64,000 nucleotides of DNA from JAHLMO01 sp038997305. Lineage in GTDB: Archaea > Aenigmatarchaeota > Aenigmatarchaeia > CG10238-14 > SpSt-28. The notes beneath the pieces were generated by a model, which ran no database searches, was not told the DNA's origin, and worked only from the letters and a program-made list of their open reading frames with translations. The stretch is taken from positions 56,963 to 120,962 of the forward strand of contig JAWAZZ010000001.1 in NCBI GenBank assembly GCA_038997305.1, written 5' to 3'. Positions 7,616 to 17,784 of this stretch are shown here, one piece after another (the stretch's first letter is position 1; each line of letters begins with the position of its first letter). The translations under genes were made by a program, and so were the position numbers.

Positions 7616-8944
7616 ATGTTAAAGTTACAAGTAGCACAATTTGCTTTTATAATATTTGCTATACTTTTTTTTCTTTTAAGTTTATATTTGTCATATTTTC
7701 AATTTGGAAAAAGAATAGAAGAAATTAGCAATATAAGAACTATTGACATTTTTGAAAATTTGAAACATATTATAGATGGGTATGCGAAATTAGCACTTTA
7801 TTATGCTACAACTCAAAATTTTAGAGAAGAAAGTCATGTATGGATTCAAAATGGATTCAATCCGCTAGAGTTTGAACTTTTAAAAGAATGCAAAGAAAAT
7901 TACACTACATTTTTCTTTAATCAATATCTTTCAAAATTTAATGTTAATTTACCAGTTAATATAGAAATTAAAAAAGTAAACAGATGCTTTTTTGATTTAA
8001 AAGAAGAAAATGTTTTTAGTGGCTTGAACGATGAGGGAAATTTTTCTGTTTTTTGCAATTCTACTAACGTAAAAATTTATATAAATGAAACATTTCTTTT
8101 AGACTTTATTAATTCTTCTAACTTTATAACTAACAACAGGTATTGGTATCTTTATAGAAAGTTTTATGAATGGGCTAAAGAAAATGCAGATAAATTTGTG
8201 GCTTGTGTCTGTTCATTAGTAAAATCTTGTGCAACCTGTAATGCAATAGAAACATGTTATAAAGGCTTATTAGAAAGTTTGAGAAATAAGTTTAAAGATG
8301 ATAAATATGTTGAATGTAATACAGATCCTACTCCTTGTTGCTATCAAGAATATGGCGATTTATGTAAATTACCAGATGTTTGTCAAGCATGGCAAAATAG
8401 ATGTTATGTTGCAGATAAGTTGGATTGTCCTATACTAGAAGAATCAGATGAGAAAAAAACACACGGCTATAAAAATCATAACGAAAACAACTACTTAATA
8501 GAATTTTCTAAAAATGTAGTTCTTTCTAATCCTCAAAATTATGTTACCGAATTTTATTGTGAAAGTTGTATATGGCAAGAGAATAGAATAGAAACTCATA
8601 GAAGATATTATTGTATAGATTATAAGTACTATGAATCAAGTCCTTCTGGTCCAAAACCAATAGAATTTACTGCGATAGTTTATGCTGGCTTAAAGAACTA
8701 TGTTTCTTGCATTTCTAAAGTCAAAAATAAGTGCGAAAGTATAACCACAGAATGTGAAAATTGTAATGATGTTGGAGGTAAAACTATATGTGATAAATGT
8801 ATTTTAAAAAACTGTGAAAAAAAGGGATGTAAAGAATGTTGGTTAGAGTGCGAAGAATGTGAAGTTAAGAAATTAAATGGAGAATTCGAAGTTATCCAGT
8901 GTAAAAAATGTAAGAATAAGCCAGATGATGTCTGTCCAAAATGA
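7616..8944 (+). CDS. N-terminally anchored cysteine-rich surface protein
   Basis: 442 residues with a membrane helix at about 7-28 and a long extracellular part containing many cysteines. The C-terminal 60 residues carry a ladder of CxxC knuckles (CENC, CDKC, CKEC, CEEC, CKKC), consistent with metal binding or dense disulfides. No recognised enzyme domain. It overlaps the next gene by 4 bases (ATGA), making an operon with 8941, the TadC-like platform at 9332 and 11391, so it is likely a subunit or substrate of that assembly. Confidence 0.8.
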   Translation: MLKLQVAQFAFIIFAILFFLLSLYLSYFQFGKRIEEISNIRTIDIFENLKHIIDGYAKLALYYATTQNFREESHVWIQNGFNPLEFELLKECKENYTTFFFNQYLSKFNVNLPVNIEIKKVNRCFFDLKEENVFSGLNDEGNFSVFCNSTNVKIYINETFLLDFINSSNFITNNRYWYLYRKFYEWAKENADKFVACVCSLVKSCATCNAIETCYKGLLESLRNKFKDDKYVECNTDPTPCCYQEYGDLCKLPDVCQAWQNRCYVADKLDCPILEESDEKKTHGYKNHNENNYLIEFSKNVVLSNPQNYVTEFYCESCIWQENRIETHRRYYCIDYKYYESSPSGPKPIEFTAIVYAGLKNYVSCISKVKNKCESITTECENCNDVGGKTICDKCILKNCEKKGCKECWLECEECEVKKLNGEFEVIQCKKCKNKPDDVCPK

Positions 8945-9327
8945 AAACAATAGAAATAATATTAGTTTTAATTTTTTCAGTTTTTGGATTAGTACTTCTA
9001 TTAAATTATATCTTTGGAATAAAATTTATTAAATTTGAAAGCGAAGAATTGACATTTCTAAAAAAAGAGGATTTTTTGTTTAAGATTAATGAGTTAGTTT
9101 CTAATTGTTTAAATAAAAAGACTAACAAAAGAGAAATTTGCTATTACGTCTATTACAAAGGTTTGCAAGATGTTTCTTCTGAAGAAATACTTTCAAAAAT
9201 AATTCCTGAAAACAGAAATAAAATTAAAATAACTTTCGAAAAATTGATTAGCAACGAAAAAATTATAATAATTTATGTTCCTTTTGATTTGGTTGAAATT
9301 GTAAAATATTCTGAAATATCAAAATAA
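8941..9327 (+). CDS. Short N-terminally anchored subunit, unknown
   Basis: 128 residues. MKTIE precedes a membrane helix (about 5-25), then a small soluble domain of about 100 residues with two cysteines in the central part (NCLNK, ICYYVYY). A C-terminal IIIIYVP-type strand and the YYVYYKG-type centre resemble parts of the genes at 11391 and 12220, which suggests a family of small subunits in this locus. ATGA overlap with the gene before and 4 bases to the platform gene after. Candidate pseudopilin. Confidence 0.65.
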   Translation: MKTIEIILVLIFSVFGLVLLLNYIFGIKFIKFESEELTFLKKEDFLFKINELVSNCLNKKTNKREICYYVYYKGLQDVSSEEILSKIIPENRNKIKITFEKLISNEKIIIIYVPFDLVEIVKYSEISK

Positions 9328-9331
9328 TTTT

Positions 9332-11389
9332 ATGATAAGTGAACAAAAATTAGAACAATTAAAAAAAGAGTTTTCGACATATTATTTGGAATTTTATTTA
9401 AAAGAAATAGAAAAATCTGCAAGAAGAAACTGGTATGAAAAACTTTGTGCAATTTCTTCAAAAATTTTACCTATAAAGGCATATCCTAAAAAACTTTCAG
9501 AAACCATAATTTTTTCTAATTTGAATGTTTTACCGAATGAAGTTGTAAGTTTAACAATACTTTCTTTTTTAATTCTTTTTGGAGTTTCTTTAATTCTATA
9601 TTTCATTTTTACTGATTTGGGAATTTTTGTTTTTGCTTTGCCAATAGGCATTTCATACATTCTATATACTTATCCAGATTTTAAGGCAAAAGTAAATAGA
9701 ATTCAAACAAATTCAGAAGCAATAAAAATAATTACTTATCTTGTTTTATATTTAGAAACAATTCCAAATTTTGAAGGAGCAATAGATTTTGCAGCAAGAA
9801 GAGTTAAAGGAATTATTAGCGATGATATGAAAAAAATTTCTTGGGATATTAGAACTGGAAAGTTTTCGACATTAAAAGAAGCATTAGAGCATTATATTCC
9901 AAAATGGTTAAAATGGAATGAAAATTTTGTGAGAGCTTTAATTTTGTTATCAAATATATCTTATGTAACTTCTAGTGAAGAAAGAAAAACATTATTAAGA
10001 AAAACATTAGATTTTATTTTGGCAAAAAACTTAGAGGAAACGAAAATTTATGTAGAAAAAGTCAGAGGTCCTATAACTATTTTGTTTCTTTTTGGATTAT
10101 TGATGCCATCTATAGGTTTAATAATGTTTCCTATGATTTCTGTATTTTTGCATTTTAGCGTAAAACCATCTTACATAATTTTTGGATATTTGGTTGTATT
10201 ACCTCTTATGAACTATTACTTAATAACTAGAGTAATTTCTTTAAGACCAGGAGCTTTTCTTATAGTAGATATATCTAAGCATCCAAAATTGCCTCCAGAG
10301 AATTATTTTTATTATGGAAATGTTTTAATACCCATAATACCTCTATCAATTTTAGTTTTTGCATTGGTTAGTTTTTATGGAATAAATCATATAGGAAATT
10401 TTTATATCGAGTTTAATAGGCAGCTAGAAATAAATCCTAAAAAAGCAGAGGAAATGCTAAGAGCCGAAAATAATATTCAAAACTATGCTGGCTTAGCTGC
10501 TAGCTTTTCCATAACATTAGGTTTTGGTCTAGCCGCTTTTTTATACTTTTATCTAAACTCTTTTCAAAAGGTAAGAATTAGAAAAGAAGTTAAGGATATT
10601 GAAGAAGATCTACCAAACTTGTTAATTACTAGTGGAAATTTCTTAGAAGCTGGGTATCCTTTTGAAAAAACGATAGAAAAAACTTTGGAGGAATATGAAA
10701 GATTAGGAATGAAAGAAAAAGCTGGTTATAAATTTTATTCTTTGTTAAAGGAGAGAATTGTAAAGTTTGGAGAAAACATATATGAAGCAATCTTTGGAAG
10801 TAATGGTTTGATTTTTTATTTTCCATCCGTTTTATTGGAAGAAGTCTTTAGAATAATAACTGAAACTTCTAAAAAAAGTGTTAGAAGCGCTGGAACTATT
10901 GCTAAAACAATTTCTAGATATTTAGAAAATATTTGGCAAACAGAATTTAGATTGAAAGAATTATTGGCAGATGTTAGAGGAAATTTAAAAATGCAAGCTC
11001 AATTTTTAATTCCTATAATTACAGGAGTTATTAGTGCTACTGGAATTTTTATAATAAGTTTATTATCTTTCTTAGCAGATTACTTAAGTAGGTTTGAAAA
11101 AAGTTTCGGAATAACTTCAGGAATTTCTGAGGTTATTAATGTTATGGTCGGAGATTTTAAAAGAGTAATACCAATGCCTTTATTACAAGCCGTTGTTGGA
11201 TGTTATACTGTAATAGCAATAATATTGATGTCTTACTTGCTTAGTGGAGTTGAAAATGGATTTGATAGAGTTGCTAGAGATGATGAAATTTCTCAAAACC
11301 TAAAGTTTGGTTTGATAATATACTTTATAATAGGAATAGCATCTCTAATAGTTTTTGCAAATATAATATCTTCTTTACAATTAACATAA
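9332..11389 (+). CDS. TadC/FlaJ-like type IV pilus/secretion platform protein
   Basis: 685 residues with two half-repeats of the type II secretion F (T2SSF) type. The second half shows EEDLPNLLITSGNFLEAGYPFEKTIE (about 430-455), matching the family pattern (D)LPxxLxxxxxxLxxGxxxxxA, followed by paired membrane helices. The first half is more degenerate, with helices near 70-115 and 245-315. This is the inner-membrane platform that a FlaI/TadA-type ATPase would act on; no such ATPase lies in the window. It is longer than usual FlaJ proteins. It sits in an operon with short anchored proteins (7616, 8941, 11391). Confidence 0.85.
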   Translation: MISEQKLEQLKKEFSTYYLEFYLKEIEKSARRNWYEKLCAISSKILPIKAYPKKLSETIIFSNLNVLPNEVVSLTILSFLILFGVSLILYFIFTDLGIFVFALPIGISYILYTYPDFKAKVNRIQTNSEAIKIITYLVLYLETIPNFEGAIDFAARRVKGIISDDMKKISWDIRTGKFSTLKEALEHYIPKWLKWNENFVRALILLSNISYVTSSEERKTLLRKTLDFILAKNLEETKIYVEKVRGPITILFLFGLLMPSIGLIMFPMISVFLHFSVKPSYIIFGYLVVLPLMNYYLITRVISLRPGAFLIVDISKHPKLPPENYFYYGNVLIPIIPLSILVFALVSFYGINHIGNFYIEFNRQLEINPKKAEEMLRAENNIQNYAGLAASFSITLGFGLAAFLYFYLNSFQKVRIRKEVKDIEEDLPNLLITSGNFLEAGYPFEKTIEKTLEEYERLGMKEKAGYKFYSLLKERIVKFGENIYEAIFGSNGLIFYFPSVLLEEVFRIITETSKKSVRSAGTIAKTISRYLENIWQTEFRLKELLADVRGNLKMQAQFLIPIITGVISATGIFIISLLSFLADYLSRFEKSFGITSGISEVINVMVGDFKRVIPMPLLQAVVGCYTVIAIILMSYLLSGVENGFDRVARDDEISQNLKFGLIIYFIIGIASLIVFANIISSLQLT

Positions 11390-11390
11390 T

Positions 11391-11750
11391 ATGCTAGCAT
11401 TAGATACTGTTTTTTTGGTTTTGATTGGTATAGTAACTATAATAGCTGTTTCTAGTTTAATACTTGCTTATAAGGATAAAGTTATTGATTTTTTCTACAG
11501 ATTTTTTTCTAAAGAAGAAAATATAAACTATTGCTATACAACATACTACGAAGGAATCGAAGATGTTAGTAATTTATGTAGAATTTGCTTGAATTTGGGA
11601 AAGAAGTTAAAGAATAATTGCTATTGTTTTGTCATTTATTCTAACAATGTTTATTCTGATTTATGTGAAAATAGATGTTCTATTTCAGATAATAAAATTT
11701 GGCTAATAAAGTATGATGTTTCTAAAAATAAAGTTTTTATTGAGTGCTAA
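11391..11750 (+). CDS. Short N-terminally anchored cysteine-rich subunit
   Basis: 119 residues. MLALD runs into a membrane helix (about 5-27); the short ectodomain holds eight or more cysteines (NYCYTTYYEG, LCRICLNLG, NCYCFVIYS, LCENRC). It starts one base after the platform gene stop, so it is translationally coupled. Its 3' end overlaps the convergent gene at 11737 by 14 bases. Shares the YYxGxxDVS motif with 8941, supporting a common fold. Candidate minor pilin. Confidence 0.65.
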   Translation: MLALDTVFLVLIGIVTIIAVSSLILAYKDKVIDFFYRFFSKEENINYCYTTYYEGIEDVSNLCRICLNLGKKLKNNCYCFVIYSNNVYSDLCENRCSISDNKIWLIKYDVSKNKVFIEC

Positions 11751-12216
11751 CATTGTTAGAATATCTTATTAAATCAAAATATATACTATATTCGTTTATG
11801 CCGAAGAAATCTCTTTTAATGACTTTTGTCTCATCGTAATAAACTATAGGTATAGAAATATTACAAGAAAGTCTTTCACAATAAACTCTTTTGTCTTTCA
11901 TCCATAAGCATAAGAAATTTCCTACTGTCAAATTCTTATTGTTAATGTATTCTTCTATTAAATCTCTAGAAATTTTTTCTATATCATCTATTGCGAATAT
12001 TGCAAAAAGATTTTGATTCACTATTAATTTCTCTTTTGTTTGAGTATATGGAAAACTCCAGCAAAGGTTTTGAACTTGATTATAAAATATTTTGAATTGC
12101 TCTTCGACTTTTTTGTTGCTTTCGTTTTTAAAATGCAAAGATAATATATAAAAGATTGAAGATAAAAGTATTGAAAGAATTATTACTGCAAATATTATTT
12201 GAAATGGGATTTCCAT
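11737..12216 (-). CDS. Short N-terminally anchored subunit, unknown
   Basis: 159 residues with a membrane helix (about 5-27) directly at the N-terminus, then an ectodomain with four or five cysteines (NLCWSF, FLCLWM, VYCERLSC). Third gene of a three-gene minus-strand operon (13189 to 11737) encoding similar small anchored proteins. Function unknown; grouped with the pilus-like locus by architecture and position. Confidence 0.65.
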   Translation of the reverse strand: MEIPFQIIFAVIILSILLSSIFYILSLHFKNESNKKVEEQFKIFYNQVQNLCWSFPYTQTKEKLIVNQNLFAIFAIDDIEKISRDLIEEYINNKNLTVGNFLCLWMKDKRVYCERLSCNISIPIVYYDETKVIKRDFFGINEYSIYFDLIRYSNNVSTQ

Positions 12217-12219
12217 AAT

Positions 12220-12654
12220 TTAATAATTGATTACAAGTACACTTTCTTTTTTGCAATTAAAGATTATTAGTGCATTACTTAAATAAGGATTAAAGAGATT
12301 GGCATCAACATAATACAGTTTTCCTTTATATTCTATAGGAAAAAATTTTGGTAAAGAGGCTTGGGATAAATCCCCATCTGTAACTATAAAATAGCAAGTA
12401 ACATAACCATTTTTACAATTATAGTTTTCAACGCTTTCTCTTATGCAAGAATTTATTAATTCCAAAAAAACCTCGCTAGTTGGTTCTTTTTTAAAATGTA
12501 GATACGTTACTTCTTTGAATTTTTTTGATTGGTTAATTTCACTAAAATATGACATTACAAAAGATTGTATAGCTAAATATATCATTAGAATTACTATTGT
12601 TGCTATCATACTTATAAGCATTACAAAAACAACGTTTATGGCAAGTAATTTCAT
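12220..12654 (-). CDS. Short N-terminally anchored subunit, unknown
   Basis: 144 residues using the ATG at 12654 (MKLLAIN); a TTG at 12663 would add three residues and overlap the previous gene. A membrane helix covers about 5-32. The ectodomain has paired cysteines (NSCIRES, NYNCKNGYVTCYFIV). Lies between 12656 and 11737 with almost no spacing, so one transcript. Candidate pseudopilin-like subunit of the local assembly. Confidence 0.65.
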   Translation of the reverse strand: MKLLAINVVFVMLISMIATIVILMIYLAIQSFVMSYFSEINQSKKFKEVTYLHFKKEPTSEVFLELINSCIRESVENYNCKNGYVTCYFIVTDGDLSQASLPKFFPIEYKGKLYYVDANLFNPYLSNALIIFNCKKESVLVINY

Positions 12655-12655
12655 A

Positions 12656-13189
12656 TTATGCAATAACTTCTATAGCATCTATATTGTGATTATATTTTAT
12701 TATAACTATAGAATCTTTTGATATTTCATAATCTTTTACTTTCCAAACTACATCATCTCTATATCCACAATCAAAAGTTTTCATTTGTAAACTTTTACAA
12801 CCATCGTATTGTTTAATAAACATAGAAACATTTTCTGGAAAAATTTTTATATTTTCTTGCATGGGTGAGAAATCTATTTCATAGCAGGTATAATCTCTAT
12901 CATAAACTTTATATCGTTGAATTGTTTGTATGCATTCGAAAAGGTATGAAGTAAATTTAGAGATTGCCTCTTCTTCATTATTAGCATAAAACTTAATTCT
13001 TTCAGTTATTAAATTTTGAGATTTACAATATTCTGGAATAGTTTCTTTAGGAAAGATTTTGAGATAAACATTGCAATATAAATAATTTTGAATCCTTTCT
13101 CTTAAAGCTATTAAAATTGAAATTGAAATAACTATTGCAGCTATTATTATTATAAAAAACCAAGTTGTTTCTATTGCAATTAGCTTCAT
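12656..13189 (-). CDS. Short N-terminally anchored subunit, unknown
   Basis: 177 residues. MKLIAIE leads into a membrane helix (about 8-28), then an ectodomain with cysteines in pairs (CNVYL and CKSQN; DGCKSLQMKTFDCGY). First gene of the minus-strand three-gene operon and divergent from uL24. N-terminal pattern MKLxAIx is shared with the gene at 12220. No known domain recognised. Confidence 0.65.
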   Translation of the reverse strand: MKLIAIETTWFFIIIIAAIVISISILIALRERIQNYLYCNVYLKIFPKETIPEYCKSQNLITERIKFYANNEEEAISKFTSYLFECIQTIQRYKVYDRDYTCYEIDFSPMQENIKIFPENVSMFIKQYDGCKSLQMKTFDCGYRDDVVWKVKDYEISKDSIVIIKYNHNIDAIEVIA

Positions 13190-13231
13190 AATGTATTTAA
13201 ATTTTTGAATAGAAATATTTTATCTAATTTT

Positions 13232-13597
13232 ATGGTTCAACCAAAATCTAAAAAGCCTAGAAAACAAAGAAAATTTTTGTATAATGCGCCTTTGCATTTA
13301 AGAAGAAAAATGTTAGCTGCACATTTAAGTAAAGAATTAAGAGAGCAATTAAAAAGAAGAAGCTTGCCAGTTAGAAGTGGTGATGAAGTTAAAGTTATGA
13401 GAGGAAAGTTTAGAGGCAAAGTAGGTAAAGTGGTAAAAGTAGATTATAAAAAGTATAGGATTTATGTTGAAGGTTGTACTGTAAAAACTGCTAGAGGAGA
13501 AGAAAAATTAGTTCCTATACATCCGTCTAAAGTAATGATAGTAAAATTAAACTTAGAGGATAAATGGAGAAAAGAAGCTTTAGGAATTAAAGCATAA
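13232..13597 (+). CDS. rpl24: Large ribosomal subunit protein uL24
   Basis: 121 residues from ATG 13232 (MVQPKSKK); a TTG 27 bases upstream would add an unusual extension. It has the KOW motif with VRSGDEVKVMRGKFRGKVGKV, typical of archaeal/eukaryotic uL24 (L26e type), preceded by the basic N-terminal segment APLHLRRKMLAAHLSKEL. It binds 23S rRNA early in assembly. Here it stands alone, outside the usual large ribosomal operon, between two surface-protein runs. Confidence 0.96.
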   Translation: MVQPKSKKPRKQRKFLYNAPLHLRRKMLAAHLSKELREQLKRRSLPVRSGDEVKVMRGKFRGKVGKVVKVDYKKYRIYVEGCTVKTARGEEKLVPIHPSKVMIVKLNLEDKWRKEALGIKA

Positions 13598-13670
13598 TTT
13601 TTATAATAATTTTTTTGCAATAGTTCGAGGTTTTATAATATTTTTACAGGTTTGTAGCTTATGATTGTTA

Positions 13671-13682
13671 AAAAATATATAT
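13671..13682 (+). promoter_or_regulatory. TATA box for the 13706 gene
   Basis: AAAATATATAT-type box centred about 29 bases upstream of the ATG at 13706, in a 108-base spacer after uL24. It likely drives the first of the large surface-protein genes. Confidence 0.5.
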
Positions 13683-13705
13683 TTGAAACTTAATAATAAT
13701 ATTTT

Positions 13706-16700
13706 ATGTCATTGGTAAACAAAATAGGTAAAAAATTAAATTTATCTATATTTAAAAAAATTTCTGCGCTTTTTTTGATTTCTTTGCTATTGTTATCGAC
13801 ATTTAAAATAATAATTGAGGACAAGTTAGTACCTAAAATAAAACTTTCTGACATTTCTTTATCTGATGACAACTTAAAAAGAAGTGGTATATTTTATTGT
13901 AGTAATGGAAATCCTGTAACTTATAATGGTCAAAAAGGATTTTTAATGGTTATAAGTAACCCCAATGGATTAAACCTAAAGTTTAGAATTTATCTCTACG
14001 ATGACGTCAATTATCAGAGCTACGATCCAGATCCTAAAGTCATATCTATGGAATATGGTATGGAAAGTCTTTTATAGCTACAGGAACTAACTTCGGTAGA
14101 GAAATTATTACAGACGCGAGTTATGCAATAGTTTTTTTACCTTTACCATTTTCTGATCGTGCCGCCGATATTTCTTTAGTTTTCTCTAATGTTCAAGATT
14201 TGGAAAAGAAAGGATTCCAATTTAACTCTATCAACGATTGTCAAAAATTAGCAGATTTATTATATACTTCATTTTTACTTTCTTATGCTGATCTTGGAAA
14301 CAAGCTCTTATCAGATATTATAAATTTTCAATTAACATTATCTTCAGCAATTTTAGAGGGTATTTTAAGGTATGCACAAGGCACAGCAGTTTTAGCTGGC
14401 ACACAAACTAACACTAAGATATATTTGTTTAACGATATACATCAAAACGCAAGAAATTTTATATATGAGGTTGTTGAAATCTTAAAGGAAAATGGTTTGG
14501 AACCTGGAAAAGATTTTTGGATTGTGGAGAAAAAATTCAATGATTACGAGTACTATACTTTAGAATTCTCTAGTAATGCAAAAAATAAGATTAATAAGAA
14601 CATTAAAATAATATTTGCTGGAGATGTTTTTGATAAGAGAGAAGGAGATATGGAAATGGACGAATTTAAAGAAAAACTCGATAAAAGAGTGTTAGAAAAA
14701 CTCGATGAAAATGCTAAAAGTAATTTTTTCAAAAATCTAAATGTTTTAGGGGAGAAGAGGGAGGATATAGGTAAGAATTCGAGGATACTTTCTCACACAA
14801 TTTTATCGATAATGGACAGTTTAGAAGAATTGTTAGGTAGTGACAATGTAATAAGATTATTAGGTAATCACGATGTTTATCAATACTATATAGTAGATAG
14901 TGAGAGAGTGAAGAAACTTACGGTAACTATGTCTCATTCTATTCCTTTCACGAGGGGAAAAGATCTTGTTGAATATTACTGGAATAAAGGAAGGTTGATT
15001 TATGTTTATTATGAAGATGGAATTGTAAATATTTATACTAATTCCCAATCAGGATTTTTAATTAAGGAATTTTTAGAAAGATTAGCTAAGAGTTTAGAAG
15101 GCAAAAATTTAAACGAATTGAGTGAAAATGAGTTAAAAAGAATAATCAAAGAGGTTAGTGAAGAATTTGATAGAAATGCAAAATTTATTGCAGGTGAAAA
15201 TAGTGAAGTTGGTATTGTGAAATATACATATGAAAGATTTATGAATTTTGAGGATGATGTGAACAAACAAACTACTGATGTGAATGATAATTTGAATAAA
15301 CTAAGTGAAATTATAAAAAAGAAATTTGGGAATAGGTTTAAATTTGTAATAATAACTGGACATACACCAGTCAGTTCGTTGAATTATTATTATTCCTCTC
15401 CGAATATTGATTTATTTATAACTGATAATCCAGAAAAGAGAGCTTCCAGGTCTCTGATAATTTTCGATAAAGAGAAAATTAGTGTGCGTGTTATTCCTCA
15501 TGGCGTGGATTATTTTGTTAGTATTCAGAAACCCAAATTAAATGTGGGTGGAGGAGGTTTATCTTCTGAGGATGTTAAAAAAATTAAGAATACTAAAAGT
15601 CAAATAGATGTTGCTAGAGAGATAAATGGGGAAATTTCTAAGGCCGAAGAAGAAGTTGAAAAGGCTAAAACTATATCTGAGAGATTAGATGTACTTAAAA
15701 GAGTGTTTTCGAGACTTAAGGATTTCTTTTCTAAAAAATCACAAGAAGTTGATAGAGTTTTTATTGATCCCGAACCTACGCAAACTAGACCTATAAAGCA
15801 AGCATTAGATGCAAGCATACAAAAGTCAGAGGAAGGATTACGGGCAGTACAAAGTGGTAATTTAGAAGAGGCAAATAAGAAGTTTGATGAGATAAGGAAA
15901 GAATTTAAACAACTAGCAGAAAATATATTAAAAAATGCAGGTGATAGAATTCAAGAAGTATATCAAAAACTTCAGGGAAATTCTCAAGCGGAACAAAGTT
16001 TAAATAAAAATATTGAGGAATCCATACGAAATCAGCAATCTGAATTATCAAAACAAGGAGAGAATATCCAAAGAACAGCTGCATCGACAGATGTTGCAAA
16101 GAGCGTAACAGAAAGTACAGAAAAACTCGCTAGTTCTCAACTTTCTCAACAGGGGAGAAGTCTTTTACAAAAATTAAAAACATCTGTGAGCGCTTTTAAA
16201 ACTTTTTCAACTACAATTAATAATTTAGCATCTAAAATCTCACCCCTTTTAATATTCGTACCTATGATAGAAATAGGCAGAAATTTAGAACTATATGAAA
16301 TCCCATATGGAGAAGAAGTTTCTTTGGCATTAACTCTTGGTGGTATAATTGGATTGACTTTGCAAACCATATTGGCAATTAAAATTGCATTGGAGGCAGG
16401 AATTCGCGTCGCATTAGCTGTTGTTATTACTGGACCTTTTGGTTGGTTAAGTCTACTTGTTTTAGCCGCAATAATAGTTGCTATTGGTGCATTTATGTGT
16501 TTTATCTATGTTACTCAAAGAGGTGGCGGTGATTTTGGACAGTGTTTACTGTATGGTATATCTTTCGGTACTGCAAAATATTGCGACCTATACGCGGCAA
16601 AATACTATTTTAGAGATATTAATGATTTTGACAAAAAAACTGAAAAACAAAAACCATCTGAATATACTTACTTTACAGTTTTGTATCCAGACTATAGGGA

Positions 16701-17784
16701 AATAAAATTATATGCTGAAGGAATACCTAGGATAGGTACTGAAAAATGTCCTGCAGATAATTATCTTGGTCCTATAAAGGTTTATGAAGGTCATAATTAC
16801 TTTATCAGAATAAAGCATTTGGGTAGTAATATGGAAAGATATGATTTAACAAAGTTCATAGTAGAAAAGGATGGAAGTGGGAGAAGCGAGGGGACATTTT
16901 GTTTAACTTCTAAATCAAGTTGTAGCAAAGATGCAACGGACTTTCCATTCGAAGTTGGAAAACAATATTTAGTCATAATAGATGAAAGAGGATGGTATAT
17001 TGTAGAACCCTTAGGTAGCGGAATTAAGAAGAGCGTTCCTGTTGGTGTTCTATACATTTATGAAAACAAAAATGCATGTAGTAATCTTGGCGGAAAATGT
17101 GTAGATGTAAGTAAGGCACAAGATCCTAAGCAAATAATATATCACGGCGTTTGTAAGGCTGGTGAGATATGCATTAAAGAATGTAAGAGCGATTCAGATT
17201 GTAGTAGTGGATATTTCTGTGATGCTGGAATATGTAAATCGCGTATAGGAGAAGAAGTTAAAAAATGCAATTCGCAAGGAAAGGTTTATATTGGGCACGA
17301 ATCAGAAAACAACAAATGTTGTGAGAGAGAAAAAGTAAATGTTATGATATGTGAAGGTAGTGATTGTCCTACTTATTCTTTTAGAGCAGAAGAATGGATA
17401 ACTCATAAAGATACTATTTTAGATTATTTGACAGGAAAGATAGATTATTCGCAATTCAGCAACTTAGTTAGTGCTGATGTAAGACTAAAGCTACTACAAT
17501 TACAATCTACAAAGAACATAATGTGCTGTGGAGATTGGAAAAAGTGTGTGTATAATGGAAAATGCTATAATGAAAATAGTGTAGAAAAAATTAATCAAAA
17601 AGATTTTGTTTGTAAATTAGGCAAATGGATACAAATAGACTCTTGTAAGATTAATAGGGCATACGTACAGAATAATAATTTAATTTTAGAAGTTTCTTTG
17701 GGTTGTGGCGGAATAATTTCTGGTAATCAAGTTAATGTAGGAATAGAATGTAAGAGGATTAATAAAGATGGCCAGTGTGTATAA
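13706..17784 (+). CDS. Frameshifted giant membrane-anchored phosphoesterase-like surface protein
   Basis: Two reading frames make one protein of about 1359 residues. The first (13706-14077) starts with a signal-anchor helix (about 19-37). The second is open from 14038 to 17784 without a good start. The join needs one extra base between 14035 and 14077; a T-run of four at 14070-14073 is the simplest site. Metallophosphoesterase (PPP/ApaH-like) motifs follow in order: NDIHQN (14431), GDVFDKR (14620), GNHD (14863), a later SHS, and TGHTP (15355). Then come a long coiled-coil region with Gln/Glu, hydrophobic helices at 16230-16520, and a cysteine-rich tail (CKSDSDCSSGYFC). Metal-dependent phosphatase or nuclease activity outside the cell is inferred. 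The break may be a real mutation, slippage or a sequencing error. Confidence 0.75.

Noticed and set aside
14200..14220. TTG at 14200 as an independent start for the 1194-residue frame
   Set aside because: The same frame is open upstream to 14038, and the segment continues naturally from the first frame, so a frameshift explains it better.
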